Of a DNA stretch of 32,386 nt, positions 24,130 through 31,400 are shown in pieces. This DNA comes from Cytophagales bacterium. Lineage in GTDB: Bacteria; Bacteroidota; Bacteroidia; Cytophagales; Microscillaceae. The position numbers and the translations under genes are program-made. Position 1 is the first letter of the stretch. The number at the start of each line of letters is the position of its first letter. The DNA lies in contig JAAFIN010000026.1 of assembly GCA_013297825.1 (NCBI GenBank), forward strand, positions 1 to 32,386, written 5' to 3'. Below the pieces are notes generated by a model. That model did no database searches and was not told where the DNA came from. It saw nothing but the letters and a program-made list of their open reading frames with translations.

Positions 24130-25641
24130 ATGCAAAAACAAAATAACACAATTTATCTAAAAAGCGTAAAATTTGATTTTAATAAATTCATTGAAATTGA
24201 AATATTTGATATCAACGAATTTAATTCTGTTTATTTATATTCAAAACGCATTCCAATCGTTGTTGGGAATGTTGAGGAATATAACCCTTTTGAAAAGAAT
24301 GGCGTAAATTTTCAAATTGGACTTATCTATGTTGTAGATGATTATTTTATTTGTTTAAATGATCAATTTTGTTTTAAAATTAATAAAAAAGGCTTTTATA
24401 CAATAGAAGATTATTTGGATGCTGAAAAAAAAGGTTTTCAAGATTTTAAAAATTATTATAATAAAATAGCAAAGGATTTAAAACTTGTGAATTATGAAGA
24501 ATACTTTAATATATGTGAAAATGGTTTTTTTGACCCAATAACAAAAAGTCCAACTGAAACTGACCAGGAATTATTGGATATGATAAAGAAAATTATGGGT
24601 TATCGTGAGCGTAATTATGATGTGAAATCCATAATAATAGATGTTTATAATAAAGCGAAGCAAATAAATTATCAAACATTTAAAGACTTAAAAAAAGGTT
24701 TTCAGTTGGGATATGAAAATGGAAATGACTATTATGATTCTTTAGGACTGGGGTTTATAAATGCTAAAGATTATTTAAGTGCAAAAGAACTTGATTTGGC
24801 TAATGCCTCAATTTTTTATGAAATTCAAGAAAAAGGATTTACCACAAAAAAAGAAATTGAATTTTATATTTGGTCAGAAAAATATCCAACTACTTTGTAT
24901 AAAAATTATGATGAGTTGTTACTCATTCATTATTTAGAAAATTTGCCTATTGGTAAAAAAAACGTTTCAAAAATTTATCAAGAATACAAAGCAAAATTAA
25001 ATGAATTGTTTGGTAATAAAATTAAGCAGGATCTACAAAAAAATGAAGTATTGTATTCAGTCACTGTTAATAATGAAAGTGATTTACAAAAAAATGAAAT
25101 GTATTCTATAACTATCAATAATGAGCGTAATTTACAAGATTTTTTACAAAAAAATGATATTGTAAAACACATAGGGAAATATGATGTGGAAGGCGAATAT
25201 TTTGAAAAATTAGCAACACTTAAAAAAAGTGAAAAAAAAGTATATTTAGATGGAAGCAACATAGCATATAATAGTAAGGAAAAACCATATACAACAAATA
25301 TATTAATTGCTGTTGTGGCTCTTGAAAAATTAGGTTTTTCAAAAGAAAATATCATTGTCATAGCAGATAAATCTCTACAACATAGAATTCAGGATAGAGA
25401 TGCTTTTAATCAAATGACTCAAGAATCTTATTATCATGAATCTCCTGCTGGTACAAAAGCAGATGAGTTTATAATCAATTTTGCAAAAACTGAAAATGCG
25501 ATAATTATCTCAAATGACAGATTTTCAGATTACAAGGAAAATGATATTTGGGTTAATCTCAATATTGATAGAATTAGAATACCTTTCTCTGTAATAAATG
25601 AGAATGTTCAATTTGGAGAAAATATAAAACATTTTATTTAA
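24130..25641 (+). CDS. Repeat protein with C-terminal Zc3h12a-like NYN ribonuclease domain
   Basis: This protein has 503 residues from ATG 24130; a TTG 51 bp upstream is possible but falls in the promoter. The C-terminal ~135 residues fit a Zc3h12a/Regnase-type NYN (PIN-like) RNase: KVYLDGSNIAYNSKE near 368-382, then IIVIADKSLQHRIQDRDAF, then TKADEFIINFAKTENAIIIS and NDRFSDY, which supply the expected acidic residues. The N-terminal part has irregular repeats of about 13-15 residues with the form KGF----DYL-AE-KGF (two blocks, roughly residues 80-140 and 195-260). A short duplicated segment (LQKNE-YS-T-NNE) precedes the nuclease. The RNA target is unknown. The repeat region could bind a partner. 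Two small ORFs precede it. Confidence 0.75.
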   Translation: MQKQNNTIYLKSVKFDFNKFIEIEIFDINEFNSVYLYSKRIPIVVGNVEEYNPFEKNGVNFQIGLIYVVDDYFICLNDQFCFKINKKGFYTIEDYLDAEKKGFQDFKNYYNKIAKDLKLVNYEEYFNICENGFFDPITKSPTETDQELLDMIKKIMGYRERNYDVKSIIIDVYNKAKQINYQTFKDLKKGFQLGYENGNDYYDSLGLGFINAKDYLSAKELDLANASIFYEIQEKGFTTKKEIEFYIWSEKYPTTLYKNYDELLLIHYLENLPIGKKNVSKIYQEYKAKLNELFGNKIKQDLQKNEVLYSVTVNNESDLQKNEMYSITINNERNLQDFLQKNDIVKHIGKYDVEGEYFEKLATLKKSEKKVYLDGSNIAYNSKEKPYTTNILIAVVALEKLGFSKENIIVIADKSLQHRIQDRDAFNQMTQESYYHESPAGTKADEFIINFAKTENAIIISNDRFSDYKENDIWVNLNIDRIRIPFSVINENVQFGENIKHFI

Positions 25642-25727
25642 TCCTTTCTACACAATCATCAATTTGCATAAAAAATTTTACCCAAAAACCTACAAATTCC
25701 TCCTTGAACCTTAAACTTTTAAACCTT

Positions 25728-25782
25728 AAACCCCAAACATGGAACAACTCACAGGCTTAGACGCATCTTTTCTCTACTTAGA
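25728..25782 (+). repeat. 55-bp direct repeat, left copy
   Basis: Identical over 55 bp to 26511-26565. It comprises AAACCCCAAAC and the first 44 bases of the WS/DGAT coding sequence. TTRAACY heptamers precede both copies (25702-25730 and 26480-26510). Confidence 0.95.
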
Positions 25783-25786
25783 TTAG
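25739..25786 (+). pseudogene. Truncated 5' fragment of the WS/DGAT gene
   Basis: ATG 25739 encodes MEQLTGLDASFLYLD and then stops at TAG 25784-25786. The first 14 residues equal the start of the intact gene at 26522. The fragment is what remains on the left of the 728-bp cassette. Confidence 0.92.
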
Positions 25787-25848
25787 GGCAAAAAAATACT
25801 ACAAAATGATTTCTTTTTTTTAAAATAAATTTTATTTATTTTTGTAAT

Positions 25849-26292
25849 ATGAATGCAGAAAAATATGAATATACCGCAGACCAAGATAAACTTCTTTATG
25901 TCTTTTTCAGCGAAGGCAAAAAAGGTGTTATTACAAAAGTGGTAATTTATGAAAAAATTGCTCCAAATCATTATAATTTGGCTTTTGGAGATTATGATAG
26001 TGTAACTGACAACATAAGTGATAAATCTGTTTCCAATAATGGTGATACTATAAAAGTTTTGGCAACTGTTATTCAAACAATGCGTGATTTTTTTGTGGAA
26101 AGACCACACGCATTAATTGACATACAAGGAAGCACACCTTTAAGAACTAAATTATACCAAAAAATTATTTATGATAATTTACTTTTGATTGAAACTGATT
26201 ATAAAATATTAGCATTTAAAAATAAAGATGCAGAGCCTGAAAAACCTGATTTTTCATTTAATTATTTCTTATTCCAAATCTCAAAACGATAA
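25849..26292 (+). CDS. DUF6934-like protein
   Basis: This 147-residue protein has a pattern I associate with the Bacteroidota DUF6934 family: EKYEY start, KGVITKVVIYEKI, YNLAFGDYDSVTDNISDKSV, SNNGDTIKVLATVIQTMRDF, IDIQGSTPLRTKLYQKIIYD and IETDYKILAF. Its function is unknown. A TATTTTTG box (25837-25844) sits 4 bp before the ATG, so the message may be nearly leaderless. The next ORF starts 4 bp after its stop. The pair lies between two copies of the WS/DGAT start, which marks it as an inserted cassette. The tight two-gene layout recalls toxin-antitoxin modules, but nothing in the sequence proves that. Confidence 0.7.
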   Translation: MNAEKYEYTADQDKLLYVFFSEGKKGVITKVVIYEKIAPNHYNLAFGDYDSVTDNISDKSVSNNGDTIKVLATVIQTMRDFFVERPHALIDIQGSTPLRTKLYQKIIYDNLLLIETDYKILAFKNKDAEPEKPDFSFNYFLFQISKR

Positions 26293-26296
26293 ATAT

Positions 26297-26437
26297 ATGA
26301 ATCAAAAAAACGTAATCTTAGTATTAAATGCTCAAGATATTATACGCAAAATAAAAAATAAATATGGCGAAAATCCTATTATTTCAGAAATAGGAAAACA
26401 AAAAAAAGCATTGTATGATGCGAAGAAAAGTATTTAA
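26297..26437 (+). CDS. Small basic protein, partner of the DUF6934-like gene
   Basis: A 46-residue ORF (MNQKNVILVLNAQDIIRKIK, then NKYGENPIISEIGKQKKALY) starts 4 bp after the DUF6934-like stop. It is basic and probably helical. It belongs to the same inserted cassette. No domain recognised. Confidence 0.65.
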   Translation: MNQKNVILVLNAQDIIRKIKNKYGENPIISEIGKQKKALYDAKKSI

Positions 26438-26479
26438 TATTTTTTTAACCTTTTTCATTGTTGCATGTTTAAAAAATAA

Positions 26480-26521
26480 TTAAACCTTAAACCTTGAACC
26501 TTAACCCTTAAAACCCCAAAC
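26480..26521 (+). repeat. TTRAACC heptamer array before the WS/DGAT gene
   Basis: Units TTAAACC, TTAAACC, TTGAACC, TTAACCC run into AAACCCCAAAC directly before the ATG. A shorter related array (25702-25738) precedes the truncated copy. Confidence 0.85.
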
Positions 26522-26565
26522 ATGGAACAACTCACAGGCTTAGACGCATCTTTTCTCTACTTAGA
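26511..26565 (+). repeat. 55-bp direct repeat, right copy
   Basis: Right-hand copy of 25728-25782. It covers the leader and the first 44 bases of the intact WS/DGAT gene. Confidence 0.95.
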
Positions 26566-27946
26566 ATCCTTCAAAAGCCCTATGCACATAGGCGGAATAT
26601 ACATTCTTAGCCCACCAGACAACGAAAAAATGACGTTTTCTATGTTCAAACAATACATAGAATCCAGATTATATTCCTCCAAAGTATTTCGCAGAAGGGT
26701 TGTATTTTCACCGCTTGGGCTTGGACACCCTTATTGGATAGAAGACCCCAATTTTAACATCAATAATCATCTGTATCATATTGCATTGCCAAAGCCTTGC
26801 GGTATGGAAGAATTGCGTGAGGCAGCAGCACAAGCATTTTCAAGGACTTTGGACAGAAACAAACCGCTTTGGGAAATGATTTTTGTGGAAGGTTTGGAAA
26901 ATATCAAAGATGTACCCAAAGGAGCTTTTGCACTTATTACAAAAGTTCATCACGCTGCCATAGATGGCGTTTCTGGTGCTGAAATGATGGCTAATTTATT
27001 TAGTCTTTCGCCTACACCTGAAAAAGTAAATACACCTGATTATTGGGAAGCTGAACGCATACCTACCAATGCAGAATTATTGACAAATAATTTCTTTCAA
27101 GCATTTGGTACGCCTCTAAAATTCGCTAAATTCGCTTATGAAAGCGTAGGAAATACCATTCAACTTGCCCAAGAAGTATATGAAAAATCTGTTACAGCAC
27201 CACCATTGCCTTTTACTGCACCTACTACACCTTTTAATGTAAGTATCAACGCAGGACGAAAATTTGGCGGTATTGAATTGGATTTGGCAGAAATCAAAAG
27301 CATCAAAAATGCCATTCCTAATATTACTGTGAATGATATTGTGCTTGCGGTGTGTGCTGGTGCATTGCGAAAATACCTCAAAACACAAGAAAGATTACCC
27401 CAAAAATCACTTGTTGCAATGGCTCCCATTTCTACACGCCAAGAAGATGAACGCAAAAATGCGGGTAATCAAGTTTCTGCAATGTTGGTGTCTTTGGCAA
27501 CAGTTGAAAGCAATCCATTGAGAAGATTGCAACTTATCAGCGAAGGCTCACGCAATTCTAAAATATACAGCAAAGCAGTAGGTGCTAACCAACTAATGAA
27601 TTTTATCCCTTCTACGTTGGCATCTTTGGCTTCACGCTTGTATACAAGTATGAAATTGTCCGAAACACATAGCCCATTTTATAATCTTGTTATTACCAAT
27701 GTGCCAGGGCCTCCAATGCCTTTGTATTTGAATGGTGCAAAAGTAATAAGCCATTTTGGAACTGCTCCATTATTTGACGGATTGGGTTTGCTGTTGGTTG
27801 TGTTTAGTTATGCTGGGAAAATCTCGCTTTCTGCAACTTCTACGCCTGATATTGTGCCTGATATGGATATGTTTATGCAATGTTTTGAAGAATCTTTTGC
27901 AGAATTAAAAATGGAGGTAAAAAATCAAGAAACACAAAAAGTATAA
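26522..27946 (+). CDS. Wax ester synthase/diacylglycerol acyltransferase (WS/DGAT)
   Basis: This 474-residue protein has the family length and motifs: the start LTGLDASFLYLES, PLWEMIFVEGL, and the active site HHAAIDG at residues 143-149, where His144 acts as general base. Further motifs are NDIVLAVCAGALRKYL, the C-terminal FYNLVITNVPGPPMPLYLNG and GLGLLLVVFSYAGKISLSAT. It transfers acyl groups from acyl-CoA to fatty alcohols or diacylglycerol to make storage lipid, usually at the inner membrane. The family is best known from Acinetobacter and Actinobacteria, so its presence in a Bacteroidota genome is notable. A cassette insertion lies just upstream, but the ORF itself is intact. Confidence 0.94.
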   Translation: MEQLTGLDASFLYLESFKSPMHIGGIYILSPPDNEKMTFSMFKQYIESRLYSSKVFRRRVVFSPLGLGHPYWIEDPNFNINNHLYHIALPKPCGMEELREAAAQAFSRTLDRNKPLWEMIFVEGLENIKDVPKGAFALITKVHHAAIDGVSGAEMMANLFSLSPTPEKVNTPDYWEAERIPTNAELLTNNFFQAFGTPLKFAKFAYESVGNTIQLAQEVYEKSVTAPPLPFTAPTTPFNVSINAGRKFGGIELDLAEIKSIKNAIPNITVNDIVLAVCAGALRKYLKTQERLPQKSLVAMAPISTRQEDERKNAGNQVSAMLVSLATVESNPLRRLQLISEGSRNSKIYSKAVGANQLMNFIPSTLASLASRLYTSMKLSETHSPFYNLVITNVPGPPMPLYLNGAKVISHFGTAPLFDGLGLLLVVFSYAGKISLSATSTPDIVPDMDMFMQCFEESFAELKMEVKNQETQKV

Positions 27947-27949
27947 AAA

Positions 27950-28152
27950 TACAAAAGGTGTAAGGGGAAAGTAGCAAGGAGAAAGTCTAAAAATATAAAA
28001 AACATCAAAATACAAAAGTAAATTTCAAAAAAATCCTTTGAATTTTTTAAAAATTCAAAGGATTTTTTGTTTTTGACAATAGAATTTTATATTTTTTCCC
28101 TTACTACTTTCCCCTGGTACCTTTCTCCTTGCTACTTATACCTTTCCCCTTT
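27950..28152. repeat. Opposed heptamer arrays around a terminator
   Basis: A purine-rich array (AGGTGTA, AGGGGAA, AGTAGCA, AGGAGAA, AGTCTAA) at about 27955-27989 and a pyrimidine-rich array (TTACTAC, TTTCCCC, TGGTACC, TTTCTCC, TTGCTAC, TTATACC, TTTCCCC) at about 28101-28149 are inverted relatives of each other with a 7-bp period. The terminator at 28027-28070 lies between. Confidence 0.75.
28027..28070. terminator. Terminator after the WS/DGAT gene
   Basis: AAAAAATCCTTTGAATTTTT pairs with its complement and is followed by T residues. It can work in both directions, so it may also serve the convergent M23 gene. Confidence 0.85.
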
Positions 28153-28155
28153 AAT

Positions 28156-28980
28156 TTAAGGCTTTTTGTGATTATCACCTCTTTTTATTTCATTTACTAT
28201 TTTGTTGCCTGCTACACGATATTTTACACCAACTGTATTTTTTTTAGTTCCACCTTTAGCAGGAAAACGAATATCTATGTGCAAATGAGGGGCTGAACTA
28301 AAACCTGTATTACCACTGTATGCAATAAGCTGTCCTGTTTTTACTTTTTGCCCTGTTTTGACCACTATGCCATTTTGTTTAAAATGTAAATAATCTGCAA
28401 TAGTACCATCATTGTGCATAATACGCACATAATTGGCATCACCTGCAAACTTTAAATCTTTGCCTCCTATGTTAGAATCTTCTCTGATATCAACTACAAT
28501 ACCCTCACGCATAGCACACACTTCGCTACCTTCAGGCATATCAAAATCAATAGCGTGTTCGTCTTTGTGTGAAAACTCTCCAAAATAGCCTTGCATTACT
28601 TTATAAGACTTTCCACTACTGTAAGGAAGGTCGTACACAAAACTATCATTATGATTTCTTGAGGTAATATCACCCAAATAATAAAACCATTTGTAACGCC
28701 AAGCCCATTTTTTATTTTTGTTACAAGGAGAAACTGTACAAATTAGTTGTTTTTTTGTGTTGGCTTTTACTATAATGGTTTTTTCAACTGTACCACATAC
28801 ATTTTCTTTTTCAAAAAAATCCAATTCCACGCTAATTTCACAAGGAAAAGGATTTTCCACAAATATTTGAGAATTACCATTTGCCATTTTTTCAGAAGAA
28901 ATATTTGCTTTCATTTGGGCAAAAACTGTTGAAAAGGCAAAAAATAAATAAATCAAAGCAAAAGTTATAAAATTTTTCAT
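28156..28980 (-). CDS. Exported M23 family metallopeptidase
   Basis: From the ATG at 28980 the protein has 274 residues, starting with a signal peptide (MKNFITFALIYLFFAFSTVF, then AQ). An in-frame upstream ATG at 29073 would put extra sequence before the signal peptide, so I reject it. The LytM/M23 domain lies in the C-terminal half: HAIDFDMPEGSEV carries the H-x3-D zinc ligands, DYLHFKQNGIVVKTGQKVK follows, and HLHIDI supplies the H-x-H. Such enzymes cut peptidoglycan cross-links or interpeptide bridges in the periplasm. Cysteines in the N-terminal half (CEIS, CGTV, CTVSPC) may form disulfides. Confidence 0.9.
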   Translation of the reverse strand: MKNFITFALIYLFFAFSTVFAQMKANISSEKMANGNSQIFVENPFPCEISVELDFFEKENVCGTVEKTIIVKANTKKQLICTVSPCNKNKKWAWRYKWFYYLGDITSRNHNDSFVYDLPYSSGKSYKVMQGYFGEFSHKDEHAIDFDMPEGSEVCAMREGIVVDIREDSNIGGKDLKFAGDANYVRIMHNDGTIADYLHFKQNGIVVKTGQKVKTGQLIAYSGNTGFSSAPHLHIDIRFPAKGGTKKNTVGVKYRVAGNKIVNEIKRGDNHKKP

Positions 28981-29149
28981 AATGAACATTGTAATTAAAT
29001 ATTTAAAACTAAAAACTAATTTTTTTGACAAATTAGAAAAAATAAAAAAAAATAAAAAATTTTTTTTGTTCATTCATACTGCACGCTTTGTGTGTTCTAA
29101 TGTATGTGCTTTAATTTGTGTAAATTGAGATAATTATTCAAAAAAAAAC

Positions 29150-29179
29150 AAAAAACCATTTTCTAAAAAATGATTTTTT
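29150..29179 (-). terminator. Weak terminator after the Fur-family gene
   Basis: AAAAAACCATTTT and AAAATGATTTTTT form an imperfect stem with T-runs on both sides, just after the gene's stop. The rest of the 28981-29186 gap is AT-rich with no gene seen. Confidence 0.5.
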
Positions 29180-29186
29180 GCTTTTT

Positions 29187-29609
29187 TTAACTTCTTGTGC
29201 CATTTACTTGTACCTGAATTTGTTTGAGCGTAAAATTTGGAAATTGTTTTTTTGCAAAAAAATCTACCAATAAATTATTAAGTTCTTCATCTTCAAAATC
29301 AATGATTTCATTGGTATTTTCATAAAAAATATGGTGATGATGTGTTGTATTGATGTCATACCGCACAAAATTTTGTTCTGTTGGAATTTTTTTAAGAATT
29401 TCTTTTTCCAAAAAAAGTTCTAAGGTTTTATACACTGTGCCTAAGGAAATGGTAGGATTTTGAGGACGAATTTTAGCAAAAACTTCTTCTGCGGTAGGGT
29501 GAAAAGACATTTCACACAAGGCTTGATAAATAATCAAACGCTGTTGTGTAGGTTTTATATCTTTTTCTGTAAGTTTTTCTTGGATTTTGGGTAAAGTATA
29601 AGATTGCAT
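29187..29609 (-). CDS. Fur-family transcriptional regulator, PerR-like
   Basis: This 140-residue protein has the Fur winged helix (KPTQQRLIIYQALCEMSFHP, EEVFAKIRPQNPTISLGTVY, KTLELFLEKEILKKI) and the metal-binding hinge (VRYDINTTHHHHIFYENTNE, IIDFEDEEL). It lacks the two CxxC motifs that hold the structural zinc in most Fur and PerR proteins; its only cysteine is in the DNA-binding domain. The RYD-HHHH-FED pattern fits the regulatory iron/manganese site of PerR-like members. It probably represses peroxide- or metal-response genes and possibly itself, since an AT-rich palindrome lies in its leader. Confidence 0.88.
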   Translation of the reverse strand: MQSYTLPKIQEKLTEKDIKPTQQRLIIYQALCEMSFHPTAEEVFAKIRPQNPTISLGTVYKTLELFLEKEILKKIPTEQNFVRYDINTTHHHHIFYENTNEIIDFEDEELNNLLVDFFAKKQFPNFTLKQIQVQVNGTRS

Positions 29610-29637
29610 TATTTTTATAAAAATTAGGAATGTATTT

Positions 29638-29678
29638 TAACTAATAATTATTCTTAATTAAAAATTTATACAAAAGTA
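29638..29678 (-). promoter_or_regulatory. Promoter and Per/Fur-box-like palindrome
   Basis: On the minus strand, TACTTTTG (29671-29678) fits the TAnnTTTG box. Just downstream, around 29641-29655, TAAGAATAATTATTAG contains the palindrome AATAATTATT, like the TTATAATnATTATAA Per box. The TTTG element is not clear. Confidence 0.4.
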
Positions 29679-29730
29679 TTAAAAAAATGTTGATTTTTAA
29701 TAAAGCTCTTTAAATGAAACTATTTTAGAA

Positions 29731-29770
29731 CACGGATTTTACGGATTAACACAGATTTTCACAGATTTTT
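29731..29770. repeat. Four 10-bp ACRGATT repeats
   Basis: Four units in exact 10-bp register: CACGGATTTT, ACGGATTAAC, ACAGATTTTC, ACAGATTTTT. The remainder of the 29610-29930 gap holds the Fur-family promoter and the array at 29880-29935. Confidence 0.8.
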
Positions 29771-29879
29771 TTCTTTTTTGTGAAATTTTAATATTTTTTA
29801 TCAATTTTTAGACTTTATTTAAAAAATACTAATAGTCGCAAGATATTTCTTTCTGAAAAAGAATAATACTATTCACATT

Positions 29880-29935
29880 ACTTATAACACCTTTCTCCCA
29901 ACATCTGACACCTTTTTCCTAACACCTTTTTTAAA
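29880..29935. repeat. CACCTTT-type heptamer array at a stop codon
   Basis: Seven-bp register through CTTATAA, CACCTTT, CTCCCAA, CATCTGA, CACCTTT, TTCCTAA, CACCTTT. It ends at the stop codon of the membrane-protein gene (29931). Confidence 0.75.
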
Positions 29936-31253
29936 ATAATTTCACATTTCCATTAATTTTATAACGCAAAATATAAAGCATACTCAAATAAAATGGCATC
30001 ATAGGCACACGATAACGCACCATTGTTCCATAATTGGCACTTGTAATCGCAGCACCTACCGCAATAAGCATTGCAAACACCAAACAACCAAATGTAATAG
30101 GTTCTGAAAGCAAAAGATTATAAAATCGTATTAAGCCTATTTGAAATAAAATCTTAAAAGTAAGAAATAAAAATATAGACGCTTCCAATGCACACAATAC
30201 CATTACAGGATTACGTGCTTGCCAAGGGTGAGGCTGAAATAACCCCAACCATAAACCAGCAGGAGCAAGTCGCAAAAGCCCTGTCATTGTTCCATCATTT
30301 TCGCCCAAATTATACACACTACCACCTTCTTTTTCTGCGACATATTTCAGCCAATCTGTGGTAGTTTTGGCAGTAGAAGCGATATTTTCCAAAGAATAAC
30401 GCTTATCTGTTGCCAAACCTCTCAAACCTAAAAGAATAACAGGCAATGCCATCAATATTACCAAAGGCAATGCTATTGCTCGCAAGGCAGGTGATTTGAT
30501 ATAAGCACGATATTGCAAAAATAACCACAACATTCCTGCCACCAAAAACGCCCCTAAAATATAAAATTTGATGGCTTGTAATATCAATGAAAATAAGATT
30601 ACGCCAAAAGTATTTAATAATATTTTTTTTCTTAAAATAAATCCAAAATAAAAACAATAAAATAAATACCCCAAAGCTCCCATACAAAGACTTTCTTTGT
30701 TGATTCCTGAACCCCAAAAATAAACAGAAGGAATGAAAAAAACTGCATAAGCAAGTGGTCGGTGCAGTTGTGGAAACATATTGTAAAATACCAGATACAT
30801 TCGCCAAATACCAAAAAAACTTATTGTGCTAAATAAAACCGCAATAGATGAATAAGTATTAAAAGTAAAAAATCCAAAAAAACCTATTACACGTATTACG
30901 TGATATGTACCTGCATCTCCCAATGTATAAGTAAGTATTTGGTTGCTGTATTGAAATATATCAGCACTTACATCTTGCACAGGCGAAGTTATCAAACGAA
31001 AGCCCAAATAAGGCGAATCCATAAAAGCCCTAAAAATATGCTTTGATTCGTCAAAAAAACGCACAGTATCACCACCTTTGTAATAAAAATAATATATCAT
31101 ACCAAATGCTACTCCACCAATCATTTTGGCAGTAAATGCAGGTATATAATATTGACGAATAACAGGGTCTTTTATGCGATTGCGTTGTGAAAACATATAA
31201 CCATACAACAACAATAAGAAAAAAGGTGTTACTAAAAGGTCTTGTAATTCCAT
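29931..31253 (-). CDS. Polytopic membrane protein of unknown function
   Basis: This protein is about 440 residues with many hydrophobic segments: near the start (TPFFLLLLYGYMF), AKMIGGVAFGMIYYFYY, VIRVIGFFGFFTFNTY, YAVFFIPSVYFWGSGINKES, ILGAFLVAGMLWLFLQY and others, giving roughly nine or ten TM helices. I recall uncharacterised Bacteroidota relatives with the same GGDT and PSVYFWGSG motifs, which may be glycosyltransferase-like or polymerase-like, but no catalytic motif proves this. I chose ATG 31253 (MELQDLLVTPFF) because the TM region starts there. ATG 31283, in frame, would add ten residues. Confidence 0.75.
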   Translation of the reverse strand: MELQDLLVTPFFLLLLYGYMFSQRNRIKDPVIRQYYIPAFTAKMIGGVAFGMIYYFYYKGGDTVRFFDESKHIFRAFMDSPYLGFRLITSPVQDVSADIFQYSNQILTYTLGDAGTYHVIRVIGFFGFFTFNTYSSIAVLFSTISFFGIWRMYLVFYNMFPQLHRPLAYAVFFIPSVYFWGSGINKESLCMGALGYLFYCFYFGFILRKKILLNTFGVILFSLILQAIKFYILGAFLVAGMLWLFLQYRAYIKSPALRAIALPLVILMALPVILLGLRGLATDKRYSLENIASTAKTTTDWLKYVAEKEGGSVYNLGENDGTMTGLLRLAPAGLWLGLFQPHPWQARNPVMVLCALEASIFLFLTFKILFQIGLIRFYNLLLSEPITFGCLVFAMLIAVGAAITSANYGTMVRYRVPMMPFYLSMLYILRYKINGNVKLF

Positions 31254-31359
31254 TATTTTGTGATAAAACTCAAAAATAGGCATAAATGCCTATTCTATAC
31301 ATATTTCTATATTTTGGTGCAAAAGGATATGTTTTTATATTCTATTTTTAAAATTTTTT

Positions 31360-31400
31360 ATTCATAATTTTTCATTCATAATTTATAATTCCTAATTAAA
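31360..31400. repeat. ATTYATA heptamer array over a stop codon
   Basis: Units ATTCATA, ATTTTTC, ATTCATA, ATTTATA, ATTCCTA, ATTAAAC in 7-bp register. The stop codon of the HMG-CoA lyase gene (31392-31394) lies inside. Confidence 0.85.

Noticed and set aside
24079-24130. TTG start at 24079 for the NYN RNase-like gene
   Set aside because: The TTG lies inside the TAATTTTG box of a consensus promoter, so ATG 24130 is preferred.
28981-29073. Upstream start of the M23 peptidase gene
   Set aside because: It would bury the signal peptide behind 31 residues; the exported form starts at 28980.
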